DNA of 64,000 nt from Fomitopsis serialis (Eukaryota > Basidiomycota > Agaricomycetes > Polyporales > Fomitopsidaceae). The stretch spans positions 1,116,001-1,180,000 of the forward strand of contig NW_025954961.1 of the NCBI RefSeq assembly GCF_022376445.1. Direction: 5' to 3'. Shown here piece by piece: positions 10,466-22,608 of this stretch (the stretch's first letter is position 1; every line of letters begins with the position of its first letter). The notes under the pieces were generated by a model. It worked only from the letters and a program-made list of their open reading frames with translations. It had not been told where the DNA came from and did no database searches. The position numbers and the translations under genes are program-made.

Positions 10466-13400
10466 TCAGGTCATTACATCCGATCTGGCATCGAGACTAG
10501 CAACGTAACGTGAACAGAAGTCATCGGTCATAATGTCATGGTACTGGTTCTGCCATTGCTGCCCATCCAGAGCCGGTTCCCCAAGCGAGAAGGGGATCTC
10601 TGGGTCGTAGCCAAACGCGCCAGGGTCAAACGTATGCCACGCCTGGTCGCCGTTGCCTCCAGTGTATCCCGCAGGGTTGTAGTTGCGAATAAAATCCAAA
10701 CCGCGGAAGGGCAGCCCCGGAGCAGCGAACCCGTTGGTCGACGGTGGCGACGAGCCCGGCATTCCAAAGACTGCGGGGTCCACGCTGCTAAGCCCGTCAT
10801 AGCCAAGATACGACGTGTCAAAGCCGGACGACTGCGGAGGGTTGAACGAGATGGGCGAGTACGGCTGAGACTGCTGCTGCGACTGACTCTGGGACTGCTG
10901 TGATTGGGATTGCTGAGAACCAGACGGGAAGAACTTCAGGCCATTCGCCCCCGCGTCTGAAAGACTCCAGCGATCAGGAGGGCTCTGCGATAGACCGAAG
11001 TCGTAATCGAAGCGCTGCGACGACACGGGACCGGTGGGAGACTGCGGAAGGGGAATGTTCATGGGATTGAACGCAGACGCGGGAACCACGCGGGGGCTCG
11101 CCTCCGAGAACTCCAAACTTTGGCCCGATGGCGACGGTTGGCTATTGACCGACGCGGGGGAGCTGGTGGAGCTCAGTGTTGATCGCCCGGGGTAGGAGCT
11201 GGATAGCAGCCCATATCCTTGACTCCCGTCCTGGAACTGATCGTCGTCGTGAGGCCGCTTGCGAGACGTCGATCGCGCCCTTTGAGCTGAAGAAGAAGAA
11301 GCTGTGAGTGACTGATAGAGGCAAGTCAACGAAGAAACTCACAATCTGGGCGGAACTGCATGCCCGGTATCGCCTGGTGGGTGGACAAGCGCGGATCCCT
11401 CGATCGGTTCCGCCGAGGCTTCCCCTTGATCAGCCTTTCGGACACGGGTATGGGGACCGCGGCAGACATGCGCCCTTCTGGAAAGCCAGAAGGCGAAGCC
11501 GAGCTTGTTGGAGATCGCATTTGGCCGTTCGCCCTGTTGTTCGCAGCGGTGCGGATCGCCTCGCGCGCCGTGGCTGTGATCTCCTCGAGAAGTTCCTTGC
11601 ACTTCCGCGCGCCGGGCCATTGCGCCTCCCACTGCTCCAGGATGGGAAGGCAGCTCGTAGCCTCATCCATCGCGGCTTGGGACGCAGTCGGTTCCGGGGT
11701 GTGCATAGCGTAAAGGAGGATAATGACGGCAGAGCTGAAGAGATTCTGGATAAAGAAGGCGAGATGGTGGCTGGGAGGTACAACGCCTCGGATGGCAGGT
11801 GCCAGACGGATGCATGCCCTAGCTGTGGAGACGGCCTTCGCGGTTGAACGCGGGTAAAGGGGCTGGTCGTACTTCACAGGCATGAAGTTGCGGTGAAGGG
11901 TGACGAGGATAGAGTAGTAATGGCTGCAAAGGACGGCACCCATTGAGACTTGCTTGTCGGTCATAGGGCGAGACTTGAAAGCCTCGGGCAAGTCGTCGCA
12001 CCACTTCGTCAATTCCCTGTCGAGCGACTCGACCGCGCGCTGGAGCTCGGCGCGCTTCTCGGGCTCGAGTATCTCTCTGCACTTGTCAAGGGCGTAGACC
12101 TGACGGAGGACCTTCCCAGCTATGCGGTAGAGTAAGGTGAGATCGATGAAGCCCTTCATGAGCTGGGGAGGCTCCCGGGAGATCGTCGCGCCAGCAAAGT
12201 ACTCGGGAAGCAGTTCGTCGTCGACATCGACGGGGGTTTCGACGTCGCAGTCGATGTCCTCGGCCCCAAGAGGGCGACCCAAAGCAAGAGCAAGCATGCG
12301 GTCGAGCGTGTACACCCCCCACCACACCTTGCGTCTTGTCTCCTTCTCGATCGCGGAGATGAACAACCTCCGAGGCGAACGCTAGACAGATGGTCAGTAT
12401 GCATATTCACTCAGCGAATATCAAACGAACGTACGTGGAGACCAAGGTCCTGTGCGGAACGAACGGCCTGTCCAACGAGTAGCCAGGCCTGCGGAAGACA
12501 GTTCACGGAACATAGGAAGGAAGACATGAGGATGAAGCATTGAACATGCTCGAGCTGTGTAGACGCATGGCTGATGTGGTGGAGAATTAATGCCCTGGTG
12601 GTAGACATAAGCCGGCGTAGAGGGTTACAATAGAATAGACATACCGCTCGTAGTATACCATCCCCATGCCGGCGTCGTCGAGGTTGTCTGCCTTCAACAG
12701 CCGTGGGTCGTTCACAAACCGAGCAGCAACAGCGAAGACCGCGCAGACGAGTGCAATGAACGCGGTCTGCCCCCTGGCGAGCTCAATGTCGTTGGTGTGA
12801 TCCATGAGGTACGTATATCGCCTCATGAATGAAGGCTTGTCCAGGATAGGCATGAGAAAATGGAACCGAGCAAAATACGCATCGACCTGAGACGATATCA
12901 GTTCCTGCACTCTTATCACATCCGGAATGAACGAGCTCACCAGCTTGTCGGCGAGGTCGCGATCTGGATACTCCACTTCCTCTGGCTTGGGCAAGGCACG
13001 GACCTTCCCGAAGAATACTTGGGCCGGGAAGTATAGCTTGTTCATGCTTGGGCCCTGTGCCAAGGGGTCATCCTCCATAGGAGATATACGGCGCAGCGGC
13101 GATGAGGTCGCCTCGAGGAACGATTGGATAATGGACATTGTGGACGAGCCGCCGATCCAGTGCATGTGGCCGTGCTCGTCGAGCGCCAGCTGGCCGAAGG
13201 ACTCCGATACATCGTCCTCGACCTTGACCGGCGGGCTGCTGTCAGAGCCGAGGCCCTCGCTGGGTGCGCCCGCGGATTGTGCGGCCTCCCTGACTTGTGG
13301 GAGGACAGACTGGATGAGACTAGCTGAGGACGGGCCTGGGCGCGCCGACGAGGACGGGGGTACATTGGAAGGGTCGAGACCACTTTCCCCGACCTGCTCA

Positions 13401-13865
13401 AGGATAGGTGCGACTTGCTGGAACAAACCCTCCAGCTGGAGAAGACGAGCTTCAAGCTCTTGGACGTAGCTGAGGTGGGGTGGGTCAGAGGTTGAGCGCG
13501 GTGCACGGCGGGCGTTACTCACTGTCTGCTGAGCGCAGCTCGGTCCTTCGTCTGCAGCCACGTACACTGAGACTTGGATTGGGCACATTGCGAACAGGCG
13601 GGCTCGACGCCGTCACACTTGATCTTCTTGCGACTGCGTTGAGGATGTGATCAGGAGAAAGCGCGGGGAAAATAGCGAGGCTGATGAAGACGTACCGGCA
13701 AGATTCACATGCTCGCCAGACCCGTCTTCGCTGCAATTGAACAGGTTTGAGGCCGAGGTCAGCAGAGACCTGGTCGTCGTCGAAGCGTTTCTTCTTGGAT
13801 TGGTGTGGGTGGACGACCATGGCAGGTATATCGGTGGTTTGCTGAGGTGGAGGGCCCTCGGGCAT
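10466..13865 (-). CDS. Zn2Cys6 fungal transcription factor
   Basis: A nuclear regulator of the Gal4 class. The binuclear zinc cluster spans an intron at about 13636-13697: WRACESCR joins RKKIKCDGVEPACSQC and KSQCTW, giving six cysteines spaced C-x2-C-x6-C-x6-C-x2-C-x6-C at about residues 50-80. A heptad-like linker follows (QELEARLLQLEGLFQQ). The large central Fungal_trans domain includes AYFARFHFLMPILDKPSFMR, the helix CFILMSSFLCSVNCLPQAWL and the family motif RRKVWWGVYTLDRMLALALG. The C-terminal 270 residues are disordered and rich in Ser, Pro, Gln and Gly, with a Gln/Ser repeat near 10870-10920, and probably form the activation domain. The start MPEGPPPQQ at 13865 is the first ATG of the exon that carries the basic region. 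Total about 1000 residues. The target genes cannot be told from sequence. The layout resembles the XlnR group, which is a weak resemblance only. Confidence 0.9.
10868..10921. repeat. Gln/Ser codon repeat
   Basis: An imperfect CAG/TCC-type repeat inside the transcription factor gene, encoding alternating SQ and QQ residues. Such tracts are common in fungal activation domains and vary in length between strains. Confidence 0.7.
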
Positions 13866-15087
13866 GCTGGTATATGAGGGAGGAGGGAAAGAGATCTGAG
13901 CCAGATCGGGCGAGCGGACGTAAGCAAGTACTGCGTGCCTGAGAAAGCGCACAGAACCGGAGTCACCCCGCCACAGCCTCTGCCCTCTTCTCGGATTTAC
14001 GTCTCCTTCTCGCCCCGCACACCCGCGCTCCTCGTCGCCTCTGGGGCTCTCGCCGCCGTCGCGCGCGTCGGCCGCAGCGCTGCTCGTCGGCGAGGGCCCC
14101 CGCACCGCCCCGTCACACATCGGTACTCGGCGCGAGCCCCTGCATCTGATAAATCCCTGTGGACGCAGTGGCCCCGTCTGTCCTTTTGCAGCCCGGGAGA
14201 CGCACTCGCGAACCGGCGCGGCGAAGAGTCAGCAAGGCATTTGACCACCTCGTTGCCAGCGCAAGCAATACATCGAAGTCTACCTCTGCGGTTCTTCAAT
14301 GGATTCAGCCGCAGGGGGGCACCCGCTCGCAGCAGCGCTCATCTCCGGCTCGCACCATCCTGTCAATCTGCCCGAACGGCGACCGTTCCCAGCGATTGAG
14401 AAGGGCAGGCGAACTTCTAGTGTGTCCTAAGATGCTCCCCAGCGCCAAACTCTCTTTTCTTGCCTCCTACGGTCGTGCCCCTTCCGTCAATCAAACTCCA
14501 CGGGGTTCATAGGATAGCTATCCAGGGCAGCACACACGGCCATCGAAGGTCCCGCGACCCGAAGGTTACGTTAGTTTGTCATTTGACATTGTTCTCATCC
14601 GCGTTCGGGACGGTATCCTGTCGGTCACATTTCCTGGCGCGCTGTCCGACGCCTGCTGGCTGTTGTTCGCCAGCGCTATGCCAGCTGCTCTTGCCAGTGC
14701 TTCAGCCTTGTAAACCGTTCCGTCTTCCGTATGGGGCATCCTGTCATGAAACGTGTATACTGCGCTCATCGATGCATGTGTGGGCCCTGGAATGCTTCGA
14801 CCACCATTCTGGGACTACAGATTGAACCTTCACCAGCAAGAGAGCCACGTTCACGAGATGAGATACCGTCGAACGCACACCGCCCCATGCCTAAGTCCCA
14901 ATACCCTCTTCTCCCTCGCAGCCCTCTCGGTTCCTACACGTCTGAGTGTCCGAGTAGCGTCCCGCGGTTCGCCCGACATGCCTGCCGCTCACACGGTCTA
15001 GCCCGACGAGACGCTGTACCAACCGGTGTGTGAGCCATCCGAATGAGACCAAAATCACGCAACGCACCTAACCGCGCTATCGCTCGT
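13866..15087. other. Upstream region of the Zn2Cys6 gene
   Basis: About 1.2 kb between the start of the regulator and the stop of the bL19m gene. It is CT-rich on the plus strand for much of its length, with long chance open frames due to GC content. No domain, RNA gene or repeat was recognised. A long 5' leader or promoter is likely. Confidence 0.4.
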
Positions 15088-15621
15088 CTATCCTCGCACG
15101 CCTGCTGAGATAGCAGTCATCTTCTCCGGCGAATCCCTGAGGTAGTACAGCTTCACGCGTCGGATTCTGGGGCCCGACTTGGACGTCTTCGTCGCGGCCC
15201 GCTGCAGGATTTTGATGTTCTTGAGATGCGGGGAGCATACGTAGAACTGCATCTCCACTCCTGTCCGATTGATCACGTTACGGAGGACGAACGACGTGTC
15301 CAGCCCGCGTCTTCGCACCGACAGGAGCACCCCGGAAAAGGTCGTAGGCGCATGACCCAGACTGACGGTCAAGACAGATCCGGGCATGATTCGTGAGGGA
15401 TGTCGCCGTGCGAAATAGGATTGTAGCCAGTTGAGCTTTTCGGGCGTTGGCAAGGTCTCCTTGAGATGCTGCATGAGACCCTTGCCCTTCAGCAACGGTT
15501 CGCGGGGCACGGTGCTGGTGTTGGGCGAGACGGGTATGATTTTGGCGAGTTTAGAGAAAGGGTAGGGCTGCGCTGCCGTGGACAATGCCCTCGCGCATTG
15601 TCGGAAGGGGCTGGATAGCAT
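15088..15621 (-). CDS. Mitochondrial ribosomal protein bL19m
   Basis: A single-exon gene of 177 codons for a large-subunit mitoribosomal protein of the bacterial L19 family (human MRPL19, yeast IMG1). The N-terminus MLSSPFRQCARALSTAAQPY is a typical matrix presequence. The L19 core is clear: PGSVLTVSLG, then FSGVLLSVRRRGLDTSFVLR, NVINRTGVEMQFYVCSPHL and the basic tail RIRRVKLYYLRDSPEKM. The start was taken at the ATG that opens the presequence. The same frame is open further upstream, but that extension is not presequence-like. Confidence 0.9.
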   Translation of the reverse strand: MLSSPFRQCARALSTAAQPYPFSKLAKIIPVSPNTSTVPREPLLKGKGLMQHLKETLPTPEKLNWLQSYFARRHPSRIMPGSVLTVSLGHAPTTFSGVLLSVRRRGLDTSFVLRNVINRTGVEMQFYVCSPHLKNIKILQRAATKTSKSGPRIRRVKLYYLRDSPEKMTAISAGVRG

Positions 15622-17243
15622 GTCGGGCGTCGCACAGAGCAAGATGCTCACTGGTCGCTGGCGAATCGAAATTGGACGGGGTATGGTCACATGATTGCAT
15701 CATAGGTCGGTCCGCCGGTTCCGGAATCCGTTCGTTCAAGTTCAAGGTCTGGAACGCGAATCCCTCCTCTGCTCATCCATCTGCACTCGTCAATGCACAA
15801 CTGCCTACTCTCGTCATGCCGTTGAGGACGCCGGTGCGGGCCATAGACAAAGACATGTATTATTGGTGCGTAATTGACGACCAGCTAACTGCTTAGTACA
15901 GAGTAGACGCGGGCTCAGCTGCAGCACGAAGGAGTTCTCGCCGCCGCCAGCAATGCACTGTATTCGATGGAGAGGCTATCACGAACATGGGTCAACATGA
16001 GTTTTTCATTTGGTCAACCTTTCCATTGGAGCACGGAGTCTCCTACCGGGGCAACTCAGTCCCATCTCGACTTCCGAGGACGCATATACGGACATCGCTC
16101 TGCCCCGTTATGATGGGGCAAGTCCATGTCCCGCATAAGCACAAGGACGAAGATCATCGCTCCTTATCGTGAGATAGCCCGGCAGAGTAGAAGGGTGAAG
16201 ATCGCACGAGGTAAGCACATAGTAAAGCAGATGAAGGAGCTTCTCAGTGGTGTTTGTCTCCGTAACGACACTTGCGCCTCGCAGTCGCAGTCGAGTGATC
16301 TATAGCTTGCTTATAACGTCAGTTGAATAGCGAGAGAAGGACAACGGGCGCGCCACAGCCATGAGTAGGGGTAAGTGGTCGCATGACCATCCTCAACTGC
16401 CGTAAGTGATGCATATTTTCAGCATTCGCAGACGTCACTGAGACCAACTCGGGAAGTCAAGGTCAAGCAGAAGGTCAAGGTGCGAGACACGAAGTAGCAT
16501 CAAGACAAGAGGTGCCCTCAGGTACAACAGACCAGCGCCGAACAGGGCATAGCCTCGCACTACCCGAGGACATCGTTTCACATCTTCGTGGTATACATGC
16601 GCCCACGCCCTACAGTTAGCCGGATCACAACACAAGGTGCTGTTGGTGAAAGGCAAGGCTCATGAACGTGCTTACCCGATCGCAGAGTCAACGGCAGACG
16701 CGCACACCTGGAGACGAAGGAAAGGTCATGCAGCCTTGAATGGTGCCGCAAACGTAGACCATTGGAGGTAGGCGCACGGCAGGGGGAGCGAGTTGAGACA
16801 GAAGAGAGGGACGAGCGCATGGGAGGGGAACGGAGTGGAGTCGAAGACATCGCGGCGCGTCTGAGACGCCCGCGGTCACGTGCACAGTGCGAGGACATTT
16901 GCGCGGTTGTGCACCGCCCATATAAAGGCTGTAGGCTGTCCACGCCGTCGTCCACATCGAGCTCGCTCTCGCCCTCCCCCGCCGCCGCTGCACGCGCTGA
17001 CCACCCGCTAGCCTGTCTTCGCAGCACGCACGCAAAACCTGGCCCCCAACTCCTTCCGCGACTACGCCTGATCGCGTCTGCCTAGACGCTTCCATCGACC
17101 AATCTCATCTTGTTTATTGCACCCAGGATCGACCGCCAACCCTATATTTCATGATCATCGGCCTTCCGCTTTAGCTCCTTCGCGACATTTATACCACTCC
17201 TCTTAAGCCATCGCCCTTTTCCGCGTCCTACACGTCCGCCAGC
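15622..17243. other. Long intergenic region
   Basis: About 1.6 kb without a supportable gene. A few short open frames (for example the plus strand at 15815-16172) show no family features. The right end carries a TATA-like element at 16919-16926 followed by a CT-rich leader, and is probably the promoter and 5' UTR of the F-box gene. Confidence 0.4.
16919..16926 (+). promoter_or_regulatory. TATA-like element upstream of the F-box gene
   Basis: CATATAAA about 320 bp before the F-box start codon, followed by a CT-rich stretch as often found at fungal transcription start sites. Assigning it to the F-box gene is inference. Confidence 0.35.
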
Positions 17244-18418
17244 ATGTCTCTCACGTCGCTGCCCGTCGAACTGCTTGACGCTGTCTGCGAACCACTGGCA
17301 GCTTGCCCGTCGACTCTGGCAAAGCTCGCACTCACTTGCACGTTCGTCAGCCCCAGTGCGACGCGTGCTCTATACCGCTCCATCTCCGTCTCTCAATACG
17401 CTCGGAATTTGCCCCTCGTGCATACGCTGGCCAGTCGTCCAGATCTTGCGGGACTGGTACACGAGTTCTCTATCACCCTAGACGATTCCTACCCCGTCTT
17501 ACGCGCGTTTTACTCGCAACTGCGATTAGCCCTTTGCCAAATGCCACGCTCTCATCGCTGGTGGTGCTGGTAGACGCAGGTGCGAGCTGGATCCTCCCCG
17601 TATACGACCAGCCGCTATCCGACCTTGCGCACCTTTCCTGCTCCTTCCCGCTAGACGCGCATGTCTCCGCCTTCCTCAGGCAGACGCCGTCTTTGCGTTC
17701 GCTCAGATCGCAGAATCCCCGCGACTGGACACCCAGGTCCTTCCAGCCACCCACGTGCCCCTGCTAGACTCGTACACCGGTCCAGCGGCACTCCTCCCCG
17801 CCCTTGCTTCGCGCCCCCTGTCGACAATTCATCTCACCGGTGACCTGAGAATCGAGGACATACCCCAGCCCACGGGCCTCCGGATGTGGGGGAACTCAAT
17901 TCAGAGTCTATTTCCTTCCCATATACGGTACCGAAGCTTCTGTGCGAGGGCCATGTCGATGTGCGGAAGACGTTGCGGGTGTTCAGCGCGATCACCAGCG
18001 CCCCACCGCTGAATTGCTGGAGGCGCTGGCGATGGCCTATCCGGACGTGGAGTACTTGAGGCTCATGACGATGAGTGCGTTCTGGGAGGCACCGGACATG
18101 GTACGTGTGATAACCATCTGATCACGGTTCTGGGCTCATTGTCTGCGCTTCTCTTCTCAGACATTATACACTCGCATCTCCGACACCCTCTCGTCCTTAG
18201 CCGCTCTGTCCGTCTTCGAGCTCTCAGGAATGCATTGGGAAGCACGCCCGAAGTCCACCAGTCCCTCGGATTCTAGGGTGGGCGATCAGTGTATTGCGAA
18301 GGAGTGGATCTCTCCACCTGTGACACCCCGCGCCCTGGAAGTGCCTGCAGGATTCGACATGGAGGACACGACCCACAGCCTTGAATTTGGCGATGCCTAT
18401 TTCGACTGGTCGTACTAG
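17244..18418 (+). CDS. F-box domain protein (frame interrupted)
   Basis: The N-terminus is an F-box: MSLTSLPVELLDAVCEPL, then LAKLALTCTFVSPSATRALY at residues 1-45. It would bind Skp1 and recruit substrates to an SCF ubiquitin ligase. The rest resembles the leucine-rich C-terminal part of many Agaricomycete F-box proteins (HEFSITLDDSYPVLRAFY; SLVVLVDAGASWILPVYDQP; LPALASRPLSTIHLTGDLRI; LEALAMAYPDVEYLRLMTMS). After an intron near 18101-18160 the protein ends ...EFGDAYFDWSY. The conserved text changes frame at about 17530, 17703, 17910 and 18010, each time as if one base were missing and each time in the middle of the domain. Either this copy is decayed or the sequence has deletion errors. The same pattern in essential neighbours favours the latter. 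Confidence 0.72.
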
Positions 18419-18956
18419 ACCGTAAAAGAGCAGGCCGAGAGCATCTTCTCGACTTATACCTGGGAATCCATACCTATACCCGGACGGTTCCTTACTCATG
18501 CGCTTCGCCTGTTTCGCATCCGCAGTTTCGCGTTTGTCACCTAACTTATCCACCCTTGTATTCGTCGTCTTACTCCATTATTTGCTCTGCTCGCGTCTTT
18601 AGTTGCTCTTGCCCTTCCGTATACGATATACCTACCTCTATGCCCGGTGCCTGTCTTGATCAATGTATTATACCACTCGCAAACGACATGTCCATTTCTT
18701 AGCATCCTGATACTCATACAAACATACCATTCCGGCTTGGTCCGCAAAACCAGATCCAGCATAATACATGACACAGTACGTTCCACAGCAAGCAATGAAC
18801 TCGATAGCAAAGACAATCGTAAGCAATGTATGATTTCAACTCGGTCTCCGAGATCAACATAGACGGATCTGACTTCAGATTAGAAACAGTTGACCGGACA
18901 CGACTGTCGAGTACCCACGTTCTCATCCTTTCCCCGGGGCTTTTGATTTGGCGTAC
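18419..18956. other. Convergent intergenic region
   Basis: About 540 bp between convergent stops. It is T-rich on the plus strand after the F-box gene, as for a 3' UTR, with nothing else recognised. Confidence 0.4.
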
Positions 18957-20240
18957 TTACCCCTGCATCATGGCACGCGTCATCTCCTTCGTTTCCAGAT
19001 AGTCTTTGCAGGCTACATGTCGAGCCAGTCAGAACGACGGGAAAGACAACAGTCGAATACGTAAGCCAAACCTGGCTTGTGTGCCTTCCAATCACTCTTC
19101 TGGCATTGCGGAGAGCAGTACGACACCCGTTTGCATGCGCTGCATCGCTTGAACTGCACTGAACGCTCTTCACGTTGTTCACAACCCGCTCGCGAGCACG
19201 TCTTGCGAACATAAGCCTTTGCTTCGTCGCCATCTGCCCAAGCCCAGACATCCGGTTTCTCCCAGAGGTTCTGCGTTAGCCACAAGTAGTCGTGCGCCTG
19301 TTCGGGGCCATTAGGGGTTCGGGGCAAGTTGTTCAAGGCATCTGCGGTATTCGCGGGACGTAAGCGATCCATGATGTACACGTATGGTGTGTACGTACGA
19401 GGACGCGTGACTTTTCCCAAGATCCTCATTAGGATGCTGAAGTTGTTCTTCGCGCCGAGTCGCAGGTATTGACGCGCCAGCAGGGACTCGCTGCCCCAGA
19501 TCTTGAAGGCAGCCAGGGCGCCTGTGTAAAGCAAATCGCCATCGCAATAGTCCGACATTTTCTCGAACTCTGCCTGAGGAATCGGGTCTGGCGAGGGCGC
19601 CTTGAATGCGCAGCCGCCGCGAGGAGGAGCCTCGCCTGTCTCCCGGATCCGGGGCTGCAACCATGCCTGCGCAAAAGAGAGCGCCTCTTTGTTGCGACCA
19701 GCTTGAAGTAGAACGGACCCCAGCCATTGCCTTTGACCCATGTTGTCTCCGGGACAGAGGCGCAACATTTCGATCATGGTGTTCCTGCTCACACGTCTTT
19801 CAACCGAGAATAGTGACAGTAGGAGCTTACGACGCACGCCGACTTGTTGTAGTCACCTTTCTCGAAGGCGATTCTCACAATTGCTTGGAGCACGCGCATG
19901 TATGGCCTAGTCTCGATGAGTGTCCAGAAGCGCCCTACTTCGTCCCCGTCCGAGTCGTCGTCGAAGACACGCGGGCCGAAGATGCTCTGTAGGGTTGCGC
20001 GTCCTGGTGCAGCTGTGAGCTGACTAGTCCCAACAGTGGCCTCAGTCACAAACCTTTCCGCTCGGCGTCTTCCAGGACTTTTATAGACATGTTGAGGTTG
20101 GGCTGAAGGAAGCTGAATTGCACATCTGCGTCGAGGTTGTTGGGATCTTCCATCGCCTTGACAAGATATGGTAGGGCCTGCTTGGGTTTCCTCTTCTGAC
20201 ACAGATCTTCCGCAATCTTCAAGCTATGTCGAAGTGACAT
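18957..20240 (-). CDS. TPR-like protein with MYND zinc finger
   Basis: Five exons. The N-terminal part is helical and TPR-like (MSLRHSLKIAEDLCQKRKPK; ALPYLVKAMEDPNNLDADVQ; MRVLQAIVRIAFEKGDYNKS; QRQWLGSVLLQAGRNKEALS). A middle region follows with a DALNNLPRTPNGPEQAHDYL stretch. A MYND finger closes the protein: C-SRAG-C, then RCSACKRVSYCSPQCQKSDW and KAHK, with the Cys/His ligands in the expected order. The last exon is short (CKDYLETKEMTRAMMQG). MYND domains mediate protein-protein contacts, often with proline-rich partners. Proteins of this layout are common in Agaricomycetes and have no assigned function. The start at 20240 is the first ATG of the first coding exon, and the frame is clean throughout. 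Confidence 0.8.
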
Positions 20241-20883
20241 GACCAGTGAATAACAGGTACCGCGAGCATCGTCGCGGGACCCACTTCCTCTGCGACTCTT
20301 GAGAGACTAGACCTCCCCCCAAACCCATTATTCGTTCCCCACCCTGTCGCTTGTTCATGACTATGTCTTGTAGTCGGATGGCAGCAAGAGGGTGAGATGG
20401 TCTGATAGAGAGATCGCAGTCGATGGTTTGGCAGAAGGGTTGGCAGCGCGTTGCCGTCGCGTGCGACCGAAGCACCACAGTTCGCGGTTCCGTCGCGTCG
20501 ATAGCACGTGATCGTACCATATCCAGACTGATGGAAAGTAATTCCTAGGTCCAAGTTAGTCTCATACAGGCCGTTGAGCTGGTCCACACTGAGTAGTCTG
20601 TCGACGTTGCATAAGGTTATCCAACCATATTCGATGGCCGTCTGGATGTCTCCGCCGTACGGGGCGCACTCTGCCTGGCAACTGCCACATACCTGTGACT
20701 ATGCCAGGCTGCGCCGGAAGGGAGTGAGTGTATAAACACAGCAAAGTCACCATTTCAGCATACAACTTGAGTCCAGTGGTACAGTCAAGATAGTCAGAAA
20801 CGCGTCCCTCCAGAACTAGGGAAACGTTCTTCATAAAGATCGGCAGCTGAGATACAACGCCTTGAGACAATCGGCGTCTTGGA
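20241..20883. other. Intergenic region
   Basis: About 640 bp between two minus-strand genes. Open frames here show no family features. It presumably holds the 3' UTR of the dehydrogenase gene and the promoter of the MYND gene. Confidence 0.35.
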
Positions 20884-22608
20884 TTACTCCTTGACGACTT
20901 TCGCAGACTGTACGATCCATTGTTAGGCGCTCACTTGTGTCCGAGGAAGCACGTACCTGAGCACTGCTGAAGGCGTCCATGCCTGCCGCAACCCTGGTAC
21001 CAGCGACCAGCCCACTCCAGTCTAGAATGTCAAACTCTTGCTCCCCACGCTTCTTCTGTTCCTGGTGGATAGCCCGCGCTGTGAGGCGGTAATTGTGGGC
21101 GGCGTCCTACAGAGCAACGTGTGATGTTGAGTAGCCGCTGTAGGTCCCAAAGTCGCAAACTTACGATCATTGGCATGGGTGAGTTGTACTCCGTCAAGAG
21201 TCTACGCATGTGACTGGCGTCCTTCAAACCACCGTCAACTGCAAAGCCATGCTGTCCATCAAGGGAATCGGTTGCCATCCTGTTGCCGTAGTTGATGAAG
21301 CTATTGAACTAGTCAATAATGCCACGCAATCCTACGAGACGGAACATACGATGGCGCCGGGAAGAGATCCTTGATCAGTTCGTACGTCGTCGCAGAGCCT
21401 ATGCCTGTCTTCTCCGAGAGCGTGAACGCTTCTGCGAGGATCTCGAGCGACCCGAGGATCATCGAGTTTCCGATGAGCTTGAAAGTTGGGGCTGGACGCA
21501 CATCAGGATCGGCAGACTGACTCAGAGGTTGCGACAGCGAAGACATACCTTTCTCGAGGTTGCCGCCCAAGTCCATCGCCTTCTTACCCACACCGGGGAC
21601 TAGGACATACGCAACCTCCTGCTTCGCCTGGTATTCGCCCGCAAGGACGCACACGAGATCGCCCGCATCAGCGGCGGCTGGGGGACCGAAGACAGGTCCG
21701 GAGAGTAGGTGGGTGTGGGGAATCCCACTTAGGAAGTATCCAGCTCGCCTGCAGCGTCGTGAGCCGGTGGACATGGTCGACGTTCAGGAGATGTACTCAC
21801 CAACCAGGGAAGGGTAGACAGTGCTCATCTCTACAATAATCTTCTTCTTTGTTGGCGGCTTGGCCTAGGTCATGTATGAGTTGTCGGCGGGTAAAGACAC
21901 ATGTCATGGAGGCCATAGCGCGCTCCCCACGAAAGAGTACAACGGAGCTCTGGCAGTCAACTTCACTGCACAGCTACACTACGTTGGTGGCATGACCAAT
22001 CTCACTAAATCTTGTCATGGATGGATAGGACTGAACGCAACATGTTGGACTGCTGACTTTACTCGATAGACGAGGGATGGATTTGTCCTAAACTGCGGCT
22101 TCCACCACGGGGTTTCAAAGCAACACCTCGAGTGCCCAACTGCACTCGACAGCGAAGGCCGAAGATCCAGAGGCGGGCAGCTAGATTGGTCACCTCTGCA
22201 GATCGCATCTGTATGCTGCAAAGTGCACGTCAAACGAAGAGTTTTGACAGGAGGTCCGTCCGTACTGGTAGGACTGCACGTGCGCGTCTTGGGAGCACAA
22301 CATGGACTACCGAGACGATCGCACGCACCTTGAGCGCTGCGCGTATTGTTCGTACACGCCCTTCACAACCGCGTCGTTCGCGAGACTGGTGAAGATGATG
22401 TCGCACTCTGATGAGCTCTCCCGGAGAGGTTACGATCTGGACCTTGTCCGCGCCGAGCTCCTTCTGCAGCTGCTCACACTTGCCCACCGATCGATTGTAG
22501 ACCTTGAGTGGGCTCGGTGCAGCGTGCGTGAGCGGGTCTTTGCAAGGTTGCGCGCCATGAAGTAGCCCATGGCTCCCAGTCCACAGAAACCAACGTGATG
22601 CGCGACAT
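20884..22608 (-). CDS. 3-hydroxyisobutyrate dehydrogenase-like NAD(P) enzyme (frame interrupted)
   Basis: A beta-hydroxyacid dehydrogenase of the 6PGDH-like superfamily. The Rossmann glycine motif GFCGLGAMGYFMARNL lies near 22560-22600. It is followed by LKVYNRSVGKCEQLQKELGA and CDIIFTSLANDAVVKGVYEQ. Downstream exons give KKIIVEMSTVYPSL, HLLSGPVFGPPAAADAGDLV and GVGKKAMDLGGN. The catalytic-lysine motif FKLIGNSMILGSLEILAEAF comes next, then FAVDGGLKDASHMRRLLTEY and a C-terminal LDWSGLVAGTRVAAGMDAFS ending SAKVVKE. Frame slips occur near 22595, 22540 and 22408 within or beside the NAD-binding domain. About 470 bp (21866-22340) separates the two halves, far longer than any other intron here, so an insertion is possible. 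The substrate is unknown. Confidence 0.78.

Noticed and set aside
10868..10921. Repeat considered as a CRISPR-like or tandem array
   Set aside because: It is a codon-level Gln/Ser repeat inside an exon with no spacers.
13935..14512. Long plus-strand open frames upstream of the Zn2Cys6 gene
   Set aside because: They overlap the 5' region of the regulator on the other strand, are Arg/Ser/Pro-rich as expected for translated GC-rich noncoding DNA, and show no family motif.
15815..16172. Possible small spliced gene starting MPLRTPVRAIDKDMYYW
   Set aside because: The only candidate intron is 36 nt, and the downstream text has no coherent motif or conserved ending.
17244..18418. Calling the F-box gene a pseudogene
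   Set aside because: Its frame breaks have the same one-base-loss pattern as those in essential genes nearby, so sequencing error is the simpler explanation.
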